Below, piece after piece: positions 46,901-58,290 of a stretch of DNA of 64,000 nt. The stretch is taken from contig JAJEKV010000047.1 in NCBI GenBank assembly GCA_021234155.1, positions 10,850,701 to 10,914,700 of the forward strand, in the 5' to 3' direction. The notes under the pieces are model-generated. The model worked only from the letters and a program-made list of their open reading frames with translations. It had not been told where the DNA came from and made no database searches. Each line of letters starts with the position of its first letter. Position 1 is the stretch's first letter. Position numbers and translations under genes: made by a program. Source of the DNA: Isoetes taiwanensis. Lineage: Eukaryota; Streptophyta; Lycopodiopsida; Isoetales; Isoetaceae.

Positions 46901-47734
46901 TTGAGGTTAGTTTTTAGTCTCAATGTACACATGTTTCAACTCTTATATGCTGAAAATAAAACATCTGCAAAGTTTAAGAATTGAATTGAAATCTCCCTAA
47001 AGGTTTTTGAGGGTTTACAGTTGCGGAACAAAGTATCTTGAAGCGAAATTGGTTTGGTTGTCTTGACCTTTTAACTTTGGTAGAGAACTAATTCCTATTG
47101 GTGATGTGCTAGTCTATAGTTAGGGAACAAAGTACCTTGGAGCAACTGGATTTTCTGAACATGGACTAATAAGTTCTTTGTTGGCTGGCCTCAGTTCACA
47201 ATTTTATCATCATATATTGTTACTTGTAAGGACAAAATATTGAAGCAGACGCTGGGAATGAAGGAATCCAAAACCTTTTCAAAAATTGTTACAGCAGATG
47301 GCAAGACCATTAGATTAGATACAAGCACTAGAAACAAGTGATAATAATGAAGCAATATTAGGAAACCCAGAGACTGTTGGCTCATGCAGTAGTTGACTTC
47401 ACATGATCTCAACTTTACACTAGGACCATTTTACACTGCACCAACTCAACGAAGGTCATTTCTTTTGATGGGGCATTACATTAGAGTGTTGGCATGCCAT
47501 TTAATTAACAAACTCCTTAGAGTTGACTTTGACTATGGAAGGTTGTCTTTGACTTATGTGCTGACTTTTACTTTCAAGTATTGGCTTTATCCATTTGGTA
47601 TTGCCACTGGGTTCGAGAGCCTCAAGATAATTTCAGAGTCTTAAAGAATTTATGAGGATATTTAAGCGACCTTTTAAAATCTAAGAGCATTTTTACAATC
47701 TTGGAGAATCTCAAAGATTTTGAAGGAACCCAAA
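46901..47734. other. no gene; sequence related to the TTGACTTTGAC spacer
   Basis: The right part (47510-47735) contains TTGACTTTGACTATGG and GAATCTCAAAG text similar to the spacer repeat at 4901 and 49859, supporting insertion of the following LINE into that repeat. Confidence 0.5.
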
Positions 47735-49858
47735 GGCCTATGATAGTGTTCGGTGGGAGTTCTTGAAAAGGATGATGTTAGCCTTTAGATGTGGTGAGAG
47801 CTTTACGGCAGTGGCTATGAAGCTCTTAACGTCTGCCAGAGCCACCCTCCTGTGTCACGGCGAGTTATCTTCGATCTTTAGTGTGGGGCGTGGGGTTCGC
47901 CAGTCATGCCCTTTGGCGCCCTTCCTCTTTACCATCATAGCGGAGGCCCTCTCGTAGTTGTCGACCTCCGCAGTGGAGGCGGGTGTTATGGAGGGGCTGA
48001 GGATGGCAGACGGGTCGCAGCAGATTGGGAGTCAGTACGCTGATGACTCGTTCCTCTTCCTGCAGGCCGATGAGAGGAATCTGTTAAACACGAAGGACTT
48101 CTGGATACATTCTCCCATTGCTTCTGGCTGCCTCATGAATTGGACGAAGTGCTCGGCATTGTGGCCGGCAACTGACCCCATGCCCGTGGTCGTGTCCCAA
48201 TTTTCTTGGCGAACGCAGCCGTGGGGCACATGCTCTAGGCTTTTGGGTATCCCGTTCGGCATCGACATCTCGGCATCAGGTGTGTGGGAGGACATTCTGG
48301 TGGGACTGCGTCGGCACCTTAATTGCTGGAAGGGGAGAAACTGTCCATGGCTGGCAGGGTCATAGTGGCGAAGTCCGTCCTATATTCAACTCATATTTAT
48401 ATGGCATCTAACATCCTGGCGCCAGAAAGCAAGGTGCGGGAAATCTCCTCTATGGTTCGTAACTTCGCATGGGGAGGCAATGAGGAAGGGGCGGTCGTCA
48501 AGGTGGCCTGGCGGAAATGCGTGCGCCCCAAGGCTGCGGGTGGACTCGACTTCTTCGACCTCTCGTTGCATGGCAAGGTCCTCTTGTCCAAGTTCGTCTT
48601 TGCAATTCTTGAGAATGCGCTTGACCCCCCCGGGCATGGTCTTGCTTCATCAGTCGCTGTCTCACTCGATAGTTTTCCACAAGCCGTCCGTGCCTGCACG
48701 GCTCCCCTGGGCATTGTTCGCGGATATCAGGACGTATGCTCATGCCTCTCCTTTTCTGAAGGGGCTCCTGCGAGCCTGGGAGCAGGTCCACCCGCTGTTT
48801 GCAATTGACGCCACCAGGTGCATTCAGTTGGACGCATCGCCTTGGTGGATCCCGTTCGGACCAGGTACATTACCTTTGGTACTGGCGGCTTCCTTCGATC
48901 CCTGAGTTCAGCACAGATGGGCGCAGCGTGGGGTATTGATGGTGGGGGAGTGGTATGTCGGCGGGCAGCTGGCACCCTGGCAGCTTTTTTGCCACAAGTT
49001 TCGGCTTCAAGAACGGGATTGTGCTATCTGGGTGCGGGTGGCTAATGCTCTGCCGCTGAACCCCCCGCAGGCATCAGGACGTGTGTGGAAGTGTCACCCG
49101 AAAGTAGATCCCTCAAATTTCGTAAAATCCTGTTATGAGCTTTTGGCAATACAGGATGAGCTGCCTCCTTCGGACGGCTAGAGTCTCCAGGTGCCGGGAG
49201 ATGATTGGGCCAACATCTGGAGATGGGTGTGGAACCCAATCTCGCCCCCCAAGATTCAGGTATTGCTGTGGCAGATTGTGCACCGTTCCCTGAGGGTGAA
49301 CACGTAGGTTCACAGGATCAACCCGCGGATCAGCGACCTGTGTCCTATGTGTGGTGCCTGTGTAGAGACCCTGGAGCACTGCATGTTTCTTTGCTCAGAT
49401 ATCCAGCCGGCATGACAGTGGGTCCAGCACCTCTTCTACACCTCGCTTGGTAGTCAAGAGGTTCTTTTGGGGGTGTACCCTAGCAGGTGGTCCCAGCTTC
49501 AGAGTCTGGCCTTTCATTTGTGTAAAGCCTGATTGTTGTGGCTCATTTGAAAGCGACGACGCATGAAGGTGTTCAGGAATGCGAAGGTGCAGCCTGGGGC
49601 TTTGATCCCACAGTTGAGGTACAAACTATATCTTTCTTACCTGGCGTCCCCTCGAAAAGAGCAGTTCAAGGCAGTGGTCTGGGAAAGAACCCTCCTCATT
49701 GTAGACATTGTTGGCAGGTTTGTGTCATGCGTCGTAGATAGGTATGCATGCCAGGTGGGTACTCGCTCCAGTGTGGGCAGGAGTACCCTAATATCGCTCA
49801 TCTTGTATTTATTCTGGATTAATATTAGTTAATTTGATCTTTCAAAAAAAAAAAAAAA
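47735..49858 (+). pseudogene. L1-type LINE ORF2, larger 5'-truncated copy
   Basis: Starts within the reverse transcriptase (KAYDSVRWEFLKRMMLAF), then GVRQSCPLAPFLFTIIAEAL, a stop, and the catalytic box QYADDSFLF at about 48030. The thumb region follows (LSMAGRVIVAKSVLYSTHIY) and the zf-RVT end with LCPMCGACVETLEHCMFLC-like text at about 49340-49400. The tail is A15 at 49844-49858. Stops at about 47956 and several frameshifts disable it. The part from about 48437 on is the counterpart of 3508-4900. Confidence 0.85.
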
Positions 49859-50745
49859 TCTTGAGAGGATCTCTTGGATGGTAAGGGAATCTTGAGGGTC
49901 TCTACAGGAATCTCCTTGAGGGAATCTTAGAGTTTAGAGGAGTTTATGCAGAGCCAATTTTGGCATTGACTTCTAAAGTTTGACTTCAAGTTTTCAGGTA
50001 GCTCTTGCCACTTGAAGTTGACTTTGACTTCTACGAGTTGACATCTAAATGACAAGAGAATTTTTTGTATTGACTTTCTCTCTTGATGTTGACTTTGACT
50101 TCTTGAGGTTGACCTTGACTTCAAGGTTGAGTTTTGATTTTTAAAGGGAATTTAGAGGGAAAATCTTTCTCACGTGGTGTTTCTCACTTTTTATAGAAAG
50201 AAATGTTAACTACCTTCGTAGAGGTTTGATTTTTTTAATGCTCGTTCATGCAAGGTATAACTCTTATTTGTGTGTGATTATATGCGCTTTACATAGGCAT
50301 ATCCCATATCCACACATGTATACTTATGTTATGATGGGGTCTTCCAAAGCTCTAGAATGGTAGACCTAAAAGTGATAAGAAGTGGTAGAACCTAAGAGAC
50401 TTGAAAGAAAAATTGGACATTTTCTTATGTTTTCTTAGGTCTTATTGGCGCAGATTTGAAACATATGCATTTTCTCTACGTCCACTATGGTTTGTAGGTG
50501 AACATGAAATGCAATGCAAATACATCTAACAAGCATTTGCACATAATCTTCTCCATTAGTCTCCTTGAAATGGGCTTTACTAGTTCTTAGAAAATGCTCT
50601 TCTTTGAGTTATCTAACTTGCAAATTTGCATAACCATGTCCTCCTTTTGTTGAACATAAATTAATCCAATCTAATCTAATTTTATTCTAGTATACTATGC
50701 ATAAACATCTTTTCAGAGGGCATCTCTTGATCGCCACATCGTCTC

Positions 50746-52345
50746 TTTTCAGAAGATGGTCAATATGAACGATGCTCGTCTTCTAAACTTGGCTTGCACC
50801 TAGGGTCCCAGTGCCTCAAGGAAGGGTAAATTTTAACGGCCCTAAATGTTTTTCTATTCAAATTAAGATTGGCTAAACCTATGAAAAACAAAAGTTCTTA
50901 GATTTTTTTCTTGGCGAAATTTGATAAAATAAAACCCTTTAGTTATCTTCCCACTTGGCTAAAATGTAAAATTTATATGACATGAAATTATGATGTTGGC
51001 AATTTTTTCTTGGTCCCCAACTAAAGTGCAACTATTTAACTTCAAACTTTGAGCACTGATTATTGATTCAATATGCTTCTTTTACAAAATGATAACAAAG
51101 TTGTTCAAAGTACAATTCATAAGGAACAAACAATATCGTTTGAAGGAACATGCATGTTTAAGTTGGGGTCAAATGCATCCAAATGGTGTATTTGGGGATG
51201 AAGCACTTTAGGGTCAACAATTGGAAGAAGAGATCACTATTATTTAAAGCTTAAAATGTGAACCATATAGCATTCTTTGTAGCATTTATCCTAAACAACT
51301 TATAGATACAAATTCAAAATATGATTGAGGTCGCTAATGGCAATTCCTAAATGAAAGAGGCCCCTGAATAGAATTGGCATGGCTATTTGAATTGATAAGG
51401 GTTCTCCTAATCGACTTTAGAGAAGGCGATTCAGTACACCATGCAGCAAACAATCCTAGCTAAACTCTAAGCGTTCAGAATTTACCCCGTTTTGGAGTGG
51501 CTAAATTATACTTTTTCTAAAAAATTTGCCTTTATAAACTTTAGCCATGAAATTTGACAAAAGGTCTAAAAAATCGCCATTTGGCAAATTTTAGCCACTC
51601 TTTATTACCCTGGCCTCAAGGCATGCTGGAGGGAAAGGAGAGCTCAGTGGTTGGCCAAGTGGGATGTGCAGGAGCACATGTGTATACAGGTGCAAACAGA
51701 AGCAGATCGCCATAGCTTGAGACAGTACCTTGACGCTTGCTTCCTCAGCAAGCTTTGGGATGCCAATGCCGTTGAACAGGTCAAGACAACACATTACCAG
51801 CACCACATAAATCCCACATTGAACGGGGCCTGCAATGCTACCTGCATACCCATCTGCCTATGAAGAAGTGCATACTCATTTCCTTCATTCGCAAAGGTGC
51901 ACACCGTCTCCAAATCGAGACAAGTAGATGGATTGAGGAGCCACGTCATGACAAGGTTTGACAATGCTGCCAAGGGAGAGTAGTTGAAGACGAGTGTCAC
52001 ACCGCAGAGCTGTCCAGCGTATGAACAAATCTGGACACGCTATGCTGGGTTGGTCAGGCCCGACCAGCCGCTGCATGTGCTATTGAACACACTGGGATCA
52101 TACCTGTAGGAGGTCATGGATATGTGGGCTCAGCTATATCTTCAGACTCACCTTACATGTATACATATTTCATGATGTATATTTGTATAGTTTATCAGCA
52201 TTCTAATTATTGCCACGGGTTTTCCCTCGAAAACTTTTTGGGACAGGAGTTTTTTAACCCGAACAGTAATAAGTTTGTTGCGCTCCTTTTTTGGTCTCAT
52301 AGGCCGATTGATCTCCATCAAATCTATTCTATTCTATTCTATTCT
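50746..52345 (+). pseudogene. family B LINE fragment split by a hAT element
   Basis: The parts 50746-50821 and 51622-52345 correspond to 5778-6604. The C-terminal coding piece RHSLRQYLDACFLSKLWD is at about 51710-51770. The tail TTCTATTCTATTCT ends at about 52345. Confidence 0.75.
50822..51613. mobile_element. non-autonomous hAT transposon, 792 bp
   Basis: Flanked by perfect 8-bp duplications CCTCAAGG (50814-50821, 51614-51621). Copy A of the block has the single CCTCAAGG empty site at 5846-5853. The ends AAGGGTAAATTTTAAC and, inverted, CCAGGGTAATAAAGAG share the core AGGGTAAW. Subterminal TTTTAGCCA/TGGCTAAA motifs recur near the right end. No transposase. Confidence 0.85.
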
Positions 52346-52480
52346 AATGCAATTCCAACAACAAGTAATAAGTTCTTGTGCATAATGGATTAGAAATCAC
52401 TTATAATATCTAAATAGTACATTCATTGTAGTAACTATCGGTCTATTTTAGCCTACGCCTCCTTTAAACATATTTGTTTA

Positions 52481-52804
52481 GTTATTGTCTTATGCTCTAA
52501 TGTCTTTTATCATGTGGTTGTACAATTATTAGTGCATCGTATCCCCTAAAGATAAGATAAGATACCAAATTCATTCTTATTTATTCATCATGAGTACATT
52601 GATATAGCACATGTGGTCAATCTACGGCTAGTCAAAATAACCTTTCTAGTAGTATTTCCATGTGCATATATTACATATGGTAGATTCTAGGTTTTTACAA
52701 CCTTGAGCAATGTTGGACAAGCTTGTGTCTTTTCATGTATCTACCTCCACATGCAACCATAAAGCTTCAAGGCAAACAAGATGAAGGAGAAGCAAATCAG
52801 TGCT
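52481..52804. repeat. dispersed repeat also at 28131-28455
   Basis: Continues the right flank of block B. It has a 13-bp deletion (after GTTATTGT) and a small AAGATAAGAT expansion relative to the other copy. Confidence 0.85.
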
Positions 52805-52981
52805 GATATTGACTCCCTCGTCTCAACCGTAGGATGGTGTGATTAGCATAAGGGAATTAGATTAGCTCGAGACAATCACATGATGCTAATCACAAACCAC
52901 ATCATGAAGCAGCTAGCTGGCTTACATGCAAGCCACAAATGCAGGTGTGCAGAGAAGCATGCCACATAGGCACCATGTCAT

Positions 52982-53166
52982 TGATTAGCTCAAGCAAATC
53001 ACATGATTGTCTCGAGCAAATCATGTGATTCGCTCCGAGGAATCTTTAGATTCGCTCGATTGTCTCGAGCAAATCATGTGATTCGCTCCGAGGAATCTAA
53101 AGATTCGCTCGAGCAAATCATTGATTCGCTCCGAGGAAATTAAAAAATTCGCTCAAGCGAATCACA
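52982..53166. repeat. tandem, internally palindromic 52-bp repeats upstream of the reductase gene
   Basis: Units at 53008-53059 and 53060-53112 are nearly identical (CTCGAGCAAATCATGTGATT, then CGCTCCGAGGAATCT). Shorter partial units lie on both sides. Each unit contains GATTCGCTCCGAGGAATC and AATCATGTGATT inverted symmetry. The array ends about 240 bp before the start codon. Confidence 0.8.
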
Positions 53167-53305
53167 TTGCCGTCCTGGGTAAAACCCACGAGCCAATAAA
53201 GTGCGGGGAAGCCATTATACGAAACCTTAGATGTTGCATCAATTAACACAAGAAATGATCATCCAATGCTCACTGGATGTCATAATCGTGCGAAAGAAAA
53301 TCCAA

Positions 53306-53315
53306 TATTTAAATA
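53306..53315 (+). promoter_or_regulatory. putative TATA box of the reductase gene
   Basis: TATTTAAATA lies 92 bp before the first ATG, at a normal distance for a plant promoter with a 5' leader of about 60 bases. Confidence 0.5.
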
Positions 53316-53406
53316 CCAGCTTAAAAAAGTGCTCTGCCATTTTGACGGACTGTCTGTTGCTGTAACTAAAAGTAGACATAAGTGAAATAGGCTACTCACA
53401 TTCGAA

Positions 53407-56400
53407 ATGCAGAAAAACATGGCGGAGAATCAGCACATGGGCAGAGTTTGTGTCACCGGGGCTTCCGGTTTTTTTGCATCCTGGCTGATCAAGAGGCTCC
53501 TGGAAAAGGGATATCATGTGCGCGGAACTGTTAGAGACCCAGGTGCAAAACCAAATCCTTTTTCCAATTATCTAATGTAAGTACTCTTCATTGCAGGTGT
53601 AGTTTTCCTTTGAATTGCAACAGATAGCAAAATACATCTTTCCTAGAAGTTGAATATATAAGCAATGTGGAGAAATTTATGTGTCAATGTACAGTATTAT
53701 TTCTGATAAATCTCTAGATATTGAAGCTCTTTACATTCAATTGCCATGCTTACAGAAAATTTGAAGAAAACTGCTCATCTGCTTGTTCTTCCTGGTGCCA
53801 ATGAGAGGCTTGAATTGGTAAAAGCAGACCTAACTGTCGAAGGCAGCTTTGATGATGCAGTTGCTGGATGTGAAGGTGTCTTTCACACAGCTAGCCCCGT
53901 AACTTTTAGTGCCCAAGATCCAGAGGTAAAAGAGACTCAGTCTTTTAAGATCAGTACAATCTTAAACAATTGAAGAACCACTTTAAGCTCATTTTTCAAC
54001 TTATCCTTTTCATTGCATGCTTCCAGCACATCCTAGACAGACAACTCCATTTTCAACCATCACTAGAGCTGCTTATGCAATACCATACAAATCAAAAGAG
54101 CATCTCGTGACTCTATTTATATCTCAATAAAGTTTCCTTTCCACTCCTGCTCTTTGTTAGAAGCAACTGTGCACCGTTTCAGCTAATTTTCTCTTAACAG
54201 CATATAATCTCCTCTATATATTCTGCACTGTAATCCCAGGTAGGTTCAGTTGCCATTAGAACGCAAAGTGAAAATTTTATCTTTATATTTGGATTGCACT
54301 TATTCAACCTTAGAGTCGTGCTTTTCTTCTCTTGAAGTGTTAGACAATCACATAAAAGTACGTGTGTTAATCACTATTCTCCAAAAAGTCATGAAGGATG
54401 AAAGTCGAGCTCATCATTTGATCAGTGATTGGACTAGACATAAGGACAATAAGAGAGGACTGCTCTGAATTTGGGGTCTAGAATCAAGTTTTCTTTTGCT
54501 TGTTGTGGACCAAAAAAAACATAAAATAAGTCACACCTTTCTCCCATCTCCAGAAACAAGTCCATGGAAGATGATACAATTTAAGCCTGAATATCAGGTT
54601 CCCTCATTCAAGTTCGACTCATGTTATTCCATTTGCCTTCTGCAGCTGTAACCTAAACCCATGTTTTACATGGAAGATGAGCTTTCCTATTTGGGACAGT
54701 GAAGCTTTCATCTTTTCACACTCTAGGCATTGGAATAAATACTTTATTCATCATGAAAGGGCAGTTTGTTATTCATTCATATTAAATTCTGACAGTTTAC
54801 ATTTTTCTTCTTCCTACTTTTATACATTTGTTTATTAATGGCTTGCAGAAGGAAATTATTGAACCAGCAGTTAAAGGCACACTGCGCTTGCTGCAAGCTT
54901 GTGTGAACGCATCAGTGAGAAGAGTAGTGATAACCTCATCATGCTCTGCTGTTGGGTTTTTAGACCTTGATGATCCTACGATATTGGCAGATGAATCATG
55001 CTGGAGTTCTCTGACACGTTGCCGACAAGAAAAGGTAAGAAGATGATGTTCTACCTGTATTATTATTTTGGGGCTCATGCTGACACCATGTCCACTAGTG
55101 TTGTTTATGGTGAATTATGATTTGTGAGGTTGCTATGCAGCAATTCTCATAAAATCAAGAAAATCACCAAAATTCTCTGCTAATAACTGCTCAAAATTGA
55201 AAAGTTAGGCGGCTATTGATGAAGTTCAAGCATCTTTGAATTAGAAAGGTGTATAATGATCTATTATCACGAAAGTAGTGAACATGTTTTAGAAATTTAT
55301 GCCAGTGGAAAGTAGGGCTAGTATTGATTAAGTTTAAGAAACTTTGGAGATAAGTACATCTAATACTCTATTATCTATTTTCACTGAAGTGGTTCATTAT
55401 AAGGCCTGGATATTTAGATATGGATCTGCCGAACAAAGTGAGATACTCTATGGGGCAGTTTAGAGTGTCATCTCACCAGTTGGAAATTGAGGTTGGTAGG
55501 GCGAAAAATATTAGTCGTGAGGATCGGAAGTGCCCAATGTGCGATCTAAACATGGTCGAGTCAGAAGAACATTTTATTTTTACCTGCCCAACCTACTACA
55601 TTATTAGAGGCAGATATCATTGTCTTTTTAGAGACCCCACATCTCTACGACAGTTGGTAGAATATTACGATCAGAAATGTGTATCTCACTTTGTATATGA
55701 ACTATCTCTAGAAAGGAGAAATATTCTCAAACAAAAGAATCCAATGGGCCTGAAGCAGACAGAAATAACTAATTTCTTTTCATCTGAGACAAACGATGAT
55801 AAGATGTTAGTAGACTCACCACAGAAGAGGAAGTATCCTGACCCTAAAGGGGTAACTTTGGCACTGTCTAAAAAGATTAAACGATCAGTAGCCATGAAAC
55901 ATAAAAAGTTTTTCCAGAAGAGGCCAAGCAGCAAGCAGCAAAGCAAGCCAAGAAGGGGTATTATGAAGTACTTTACAGCAGTCACAGGAACGAATGGGCT
56001 GTCTCCATCAAACACTATCTGCGCAGTTTCTTTGATTTTCAATTGTTAAACTTAATATTTTTTTGTTTCCATACTTTAGATAACAGGAGGGTTCTCCTCC
56101 TGGAGGTCCTGAATTCTGTTTATGTTATGGTCTCATAGACCCTTCGGGTCTTACGTAGACGTTAATAAATCTTTCTTTCTTTCTTTCTTATATCCAGAGA
56201 TGGTACCCTACTTCTAAACTGCTGTCAGAGCAGGCAGCTTGGAAGTTTGCAAAAGAACACAACCTAGACCTAGTTACAGTCATACCATCGCTCATTATTG
56301 GGCCTGTCCTTGCTTCTGAAGCCCCAACAAGTGCAGGTCTTATATTATCAATACTGAAAGGTAAACGAGCCTGCTTCATTAATCAAGGTTTTATCAAGCT

Positions 56401-56977
56401 TTTACCTTCCTGATATATGTTCAGGTGATGTATCCAAACTCGAGCCCTTCCTTAGGACAGGACTGGTCCACCTTGACGATGTTGCTGCTGCGCATATCTT
56501 GTTGTATGAAGAACCCAAGGCTGGAGGGAGATACATTTGTAGTGCATTATTTGCCAACATGAAAGAGATCCTTGACTTCATGGCACAACGTTATCCTAAA
56601 TATAACATTCCAACAGAGTATTATTCTTATTTCCTTTGTCTTTCCCCCTTTTTTAAATGCTCTTGTAGGTTATAATGTTGGCTACATATAGATTGTGGCA
56701 TTTACTGCTTTGCAACACAGTTCTGTTATTTCAAACGAACTCTATATTCTCATGTACTTGAAGTCTATATTATGCAATGACAAATGCATCACATTAGGAT
56801 AGATACTGATTATGGCCTTATTTTTGCTGTTTCATGTATAGGATTGAAGAGGGGAGTGCTGTTTTCAGTCGAGATATGACAAGTGATAAGTTGCAAAAAC
56901 TTGGTTTCCAGTATAAAGGCCTTGCGGAGATGTTGGATGATTGTATTTCTAGTTTGGAAGCAAAAGGTTTTGTATAA
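53407..56977 (+). CDS. cinnamoyl-CoA reductase / dihydroflavonol reductase-like protein, six exons
   Basis: NADP-dependent short-chain reductase of the extended CCR/DFR family (phenylpropanoid or related ketone/aldehyde reduction, cytosolic). Exons: 53407-53542, 53756-53925, 54849-55034, 56198-56360, 56425-56617, 56842-56977. All introns are GT-AG and phases join without a stop, giving 327 residues, normal for the family. Residues 16-24 (VTGASGFFA) form the nucleotide-binding glycine loop and R43 of GTVRDP fits NADPH choice. ITSS at 130-133 and YPTSK at 167-171 supply the Ser-Tyr-Lys active site. The end is [17 protein letters not shown]. The KNWYCYGK signature of true CCR is absent (RWYPTSK instead), so a CCR-like or tetraketide/DFR-like role is more likely than lignin CCR. 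A second ATG at 53419 has the better context (ACATGGCG). A LINE relic fills much of intron 3. Confidence 0.9.
55400..56190 (+). pseudogene. LINE 3' fragment inside intron 3 of the reductase gene
   Basis: The frame 55420-56049 encodes the C-terminus of a LINE protein: [20 protein letters not shown], then [20 protein letters not shown] (C2HC-type zinc-binding end), then a Lys-rich tail of about 110 residues with NFFSSETND and SKKIKRS. The 3' untranslated part has two hairpins (AGGAGGGTTCTCCTCC and AGACCCTTCGGGTCT) and ends AATAAAT plus CTTT repeats at 56170-56188. It is 5'-truncated but the retained 209-codon frame is unbroken, so it is young. It belongs to a different lineage from the other LINEs here. 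It lies on the sense strand of the host gene. Confidence 0.85.
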
Positions 56978-57948
56978 GAAAGTATGCATTCCATTGTTCA
57001 TTTAAAGAAAATCTTAATGATGGAACTATGTTCAGAAGCATGTGAACCCATGTGGTATGATGTAAAAAATACTATCTATCTATCCATCCACCCATCCATT
57101 CAAAAATCTTCCTTGCATGAGTTTTTTAATCCTAATAATTAAAACGAATTTTATTATGTTCAATATTTTGAGCTGTAAACTTTTTTTAGGAATCTTCACG
57201 CATTATAGTAGTAGTTGGATAGAAGAAATTCTCGTCTACATCAACATACCCCACACAAGCAAGCTATGAGATCACGATCCACAACTATAGTTGCAACTAA
57301 CTCATGACTTAGTCCAAGCTACATATCACCTTGATAGCAAATGAAATGCCATGGCTCCTAGACATCAAATGCTCAAGCCCCCCTAGTTTGCAATTACTAA
57401 AGTTATAAGCAAATATTCATGATCATGAATTTTATTTCAGCAGTATTTGCCTAATGATTCCACTTGCAAAGAACAAGAGACGACCCGTTCAAGTTGAATG
57501 ATGATGTTAATGGTTTGCTCAAGTCCCAATGTTAGTTATCCATCTAACAATTAGTTAACTCTCATTTAGCCATGACTAGCCTAATGAATGGTAGGTATGG
57601 CTCTAGTTCATCTAGTATAAAAATCATGCAACATTTGCGGTAGTGATTTTTTTTTTCGTGAAATACTCGACGCAATTATCTCGGGCAAAGTTTTTGTTAT
57701 ATTGTCTAATGTTTAAATTATTGCCAATGAAACTAGGGGCGTCATGGTGACTTAATGAATAGGCATTTGGGTTGGGTTGTCCTTCACCTGAGTTGACAAC
57801 TTACTGGCTACTGTCAGGTGGGAGAAGTGAGCAAGTGCAAGTCTCATCAATGTGTTATGTGTTTGTCTTCAACAGATGGAAAAAGAAGAGGATCTAGGAG
57901 AACAACAACCAGAATACATTTTACCAATCATACATTCACACTCGCCGT
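56978..57948. other. 3' flank of the reductase gene
   Basis: Short CTATCTATC/CCATCCATC microsatellite near 57074-57105. No gene recognised. Confidence 0.4.
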
Positions 57949-58290
57949 TAAGTTAAGTTAAGTTAAAAAAAAAAAAACTAGCTCCTTAAACTTAACTATG
58001 AAAATACTATTTGCATATAGACTAGTTAAGTTTCAGTTAAATACCTTAACTTAACTAAGACATGCTAAATTGTTTTCAGACTTGACACAGTTAAGTTAGC
58101 GAATTTAGCAATTTTTAACCTAACAATATAGCATTCAGACGTGACTGACTAACTTAGTGTTAACTCAAATGTTAACTGTAACACCTTCGGACTAACCTCC
58201 AGTTAAGTTACCAATTTAAATTAACTAAATTGCTTTCAGATATAACTTCAGTTAAGTTAAAACTTATGTTAAGTTCAGTTTTGGAAGCAC
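57949..58290. repeat. TTAAGTTAA-rich repeat, MITE-like
   Basis: More than ten copies of GTTAAGTTA or its complement lie within 340 bp, with a GTTAAGTTAAGTTAAGTTAA array and A12 at the left and GTTAAGTTAAAACTTATG at the right. No clear ends or target duplication. Confidence 0.5.

Larger units (their letters stand above)
48437..52480 (+). repeat. mosaic duplicated block, copy B
   Basis: Same order as copy A (3435-6732): LINE C tail, spacer, LINE B, right flank to TATTTGTTTA at 52480. It differs by the 792-bp hAT insertion at 50822-51613. It then continues into the repeat that is also at 28131-28455. Confidence 0.85.

Noticed and set aside
54250-54468. 72-codon ORF in intron 2 of the reductase gene
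   Set aside because: No domain, no splice support, and the flanking exons join perfectly without it.
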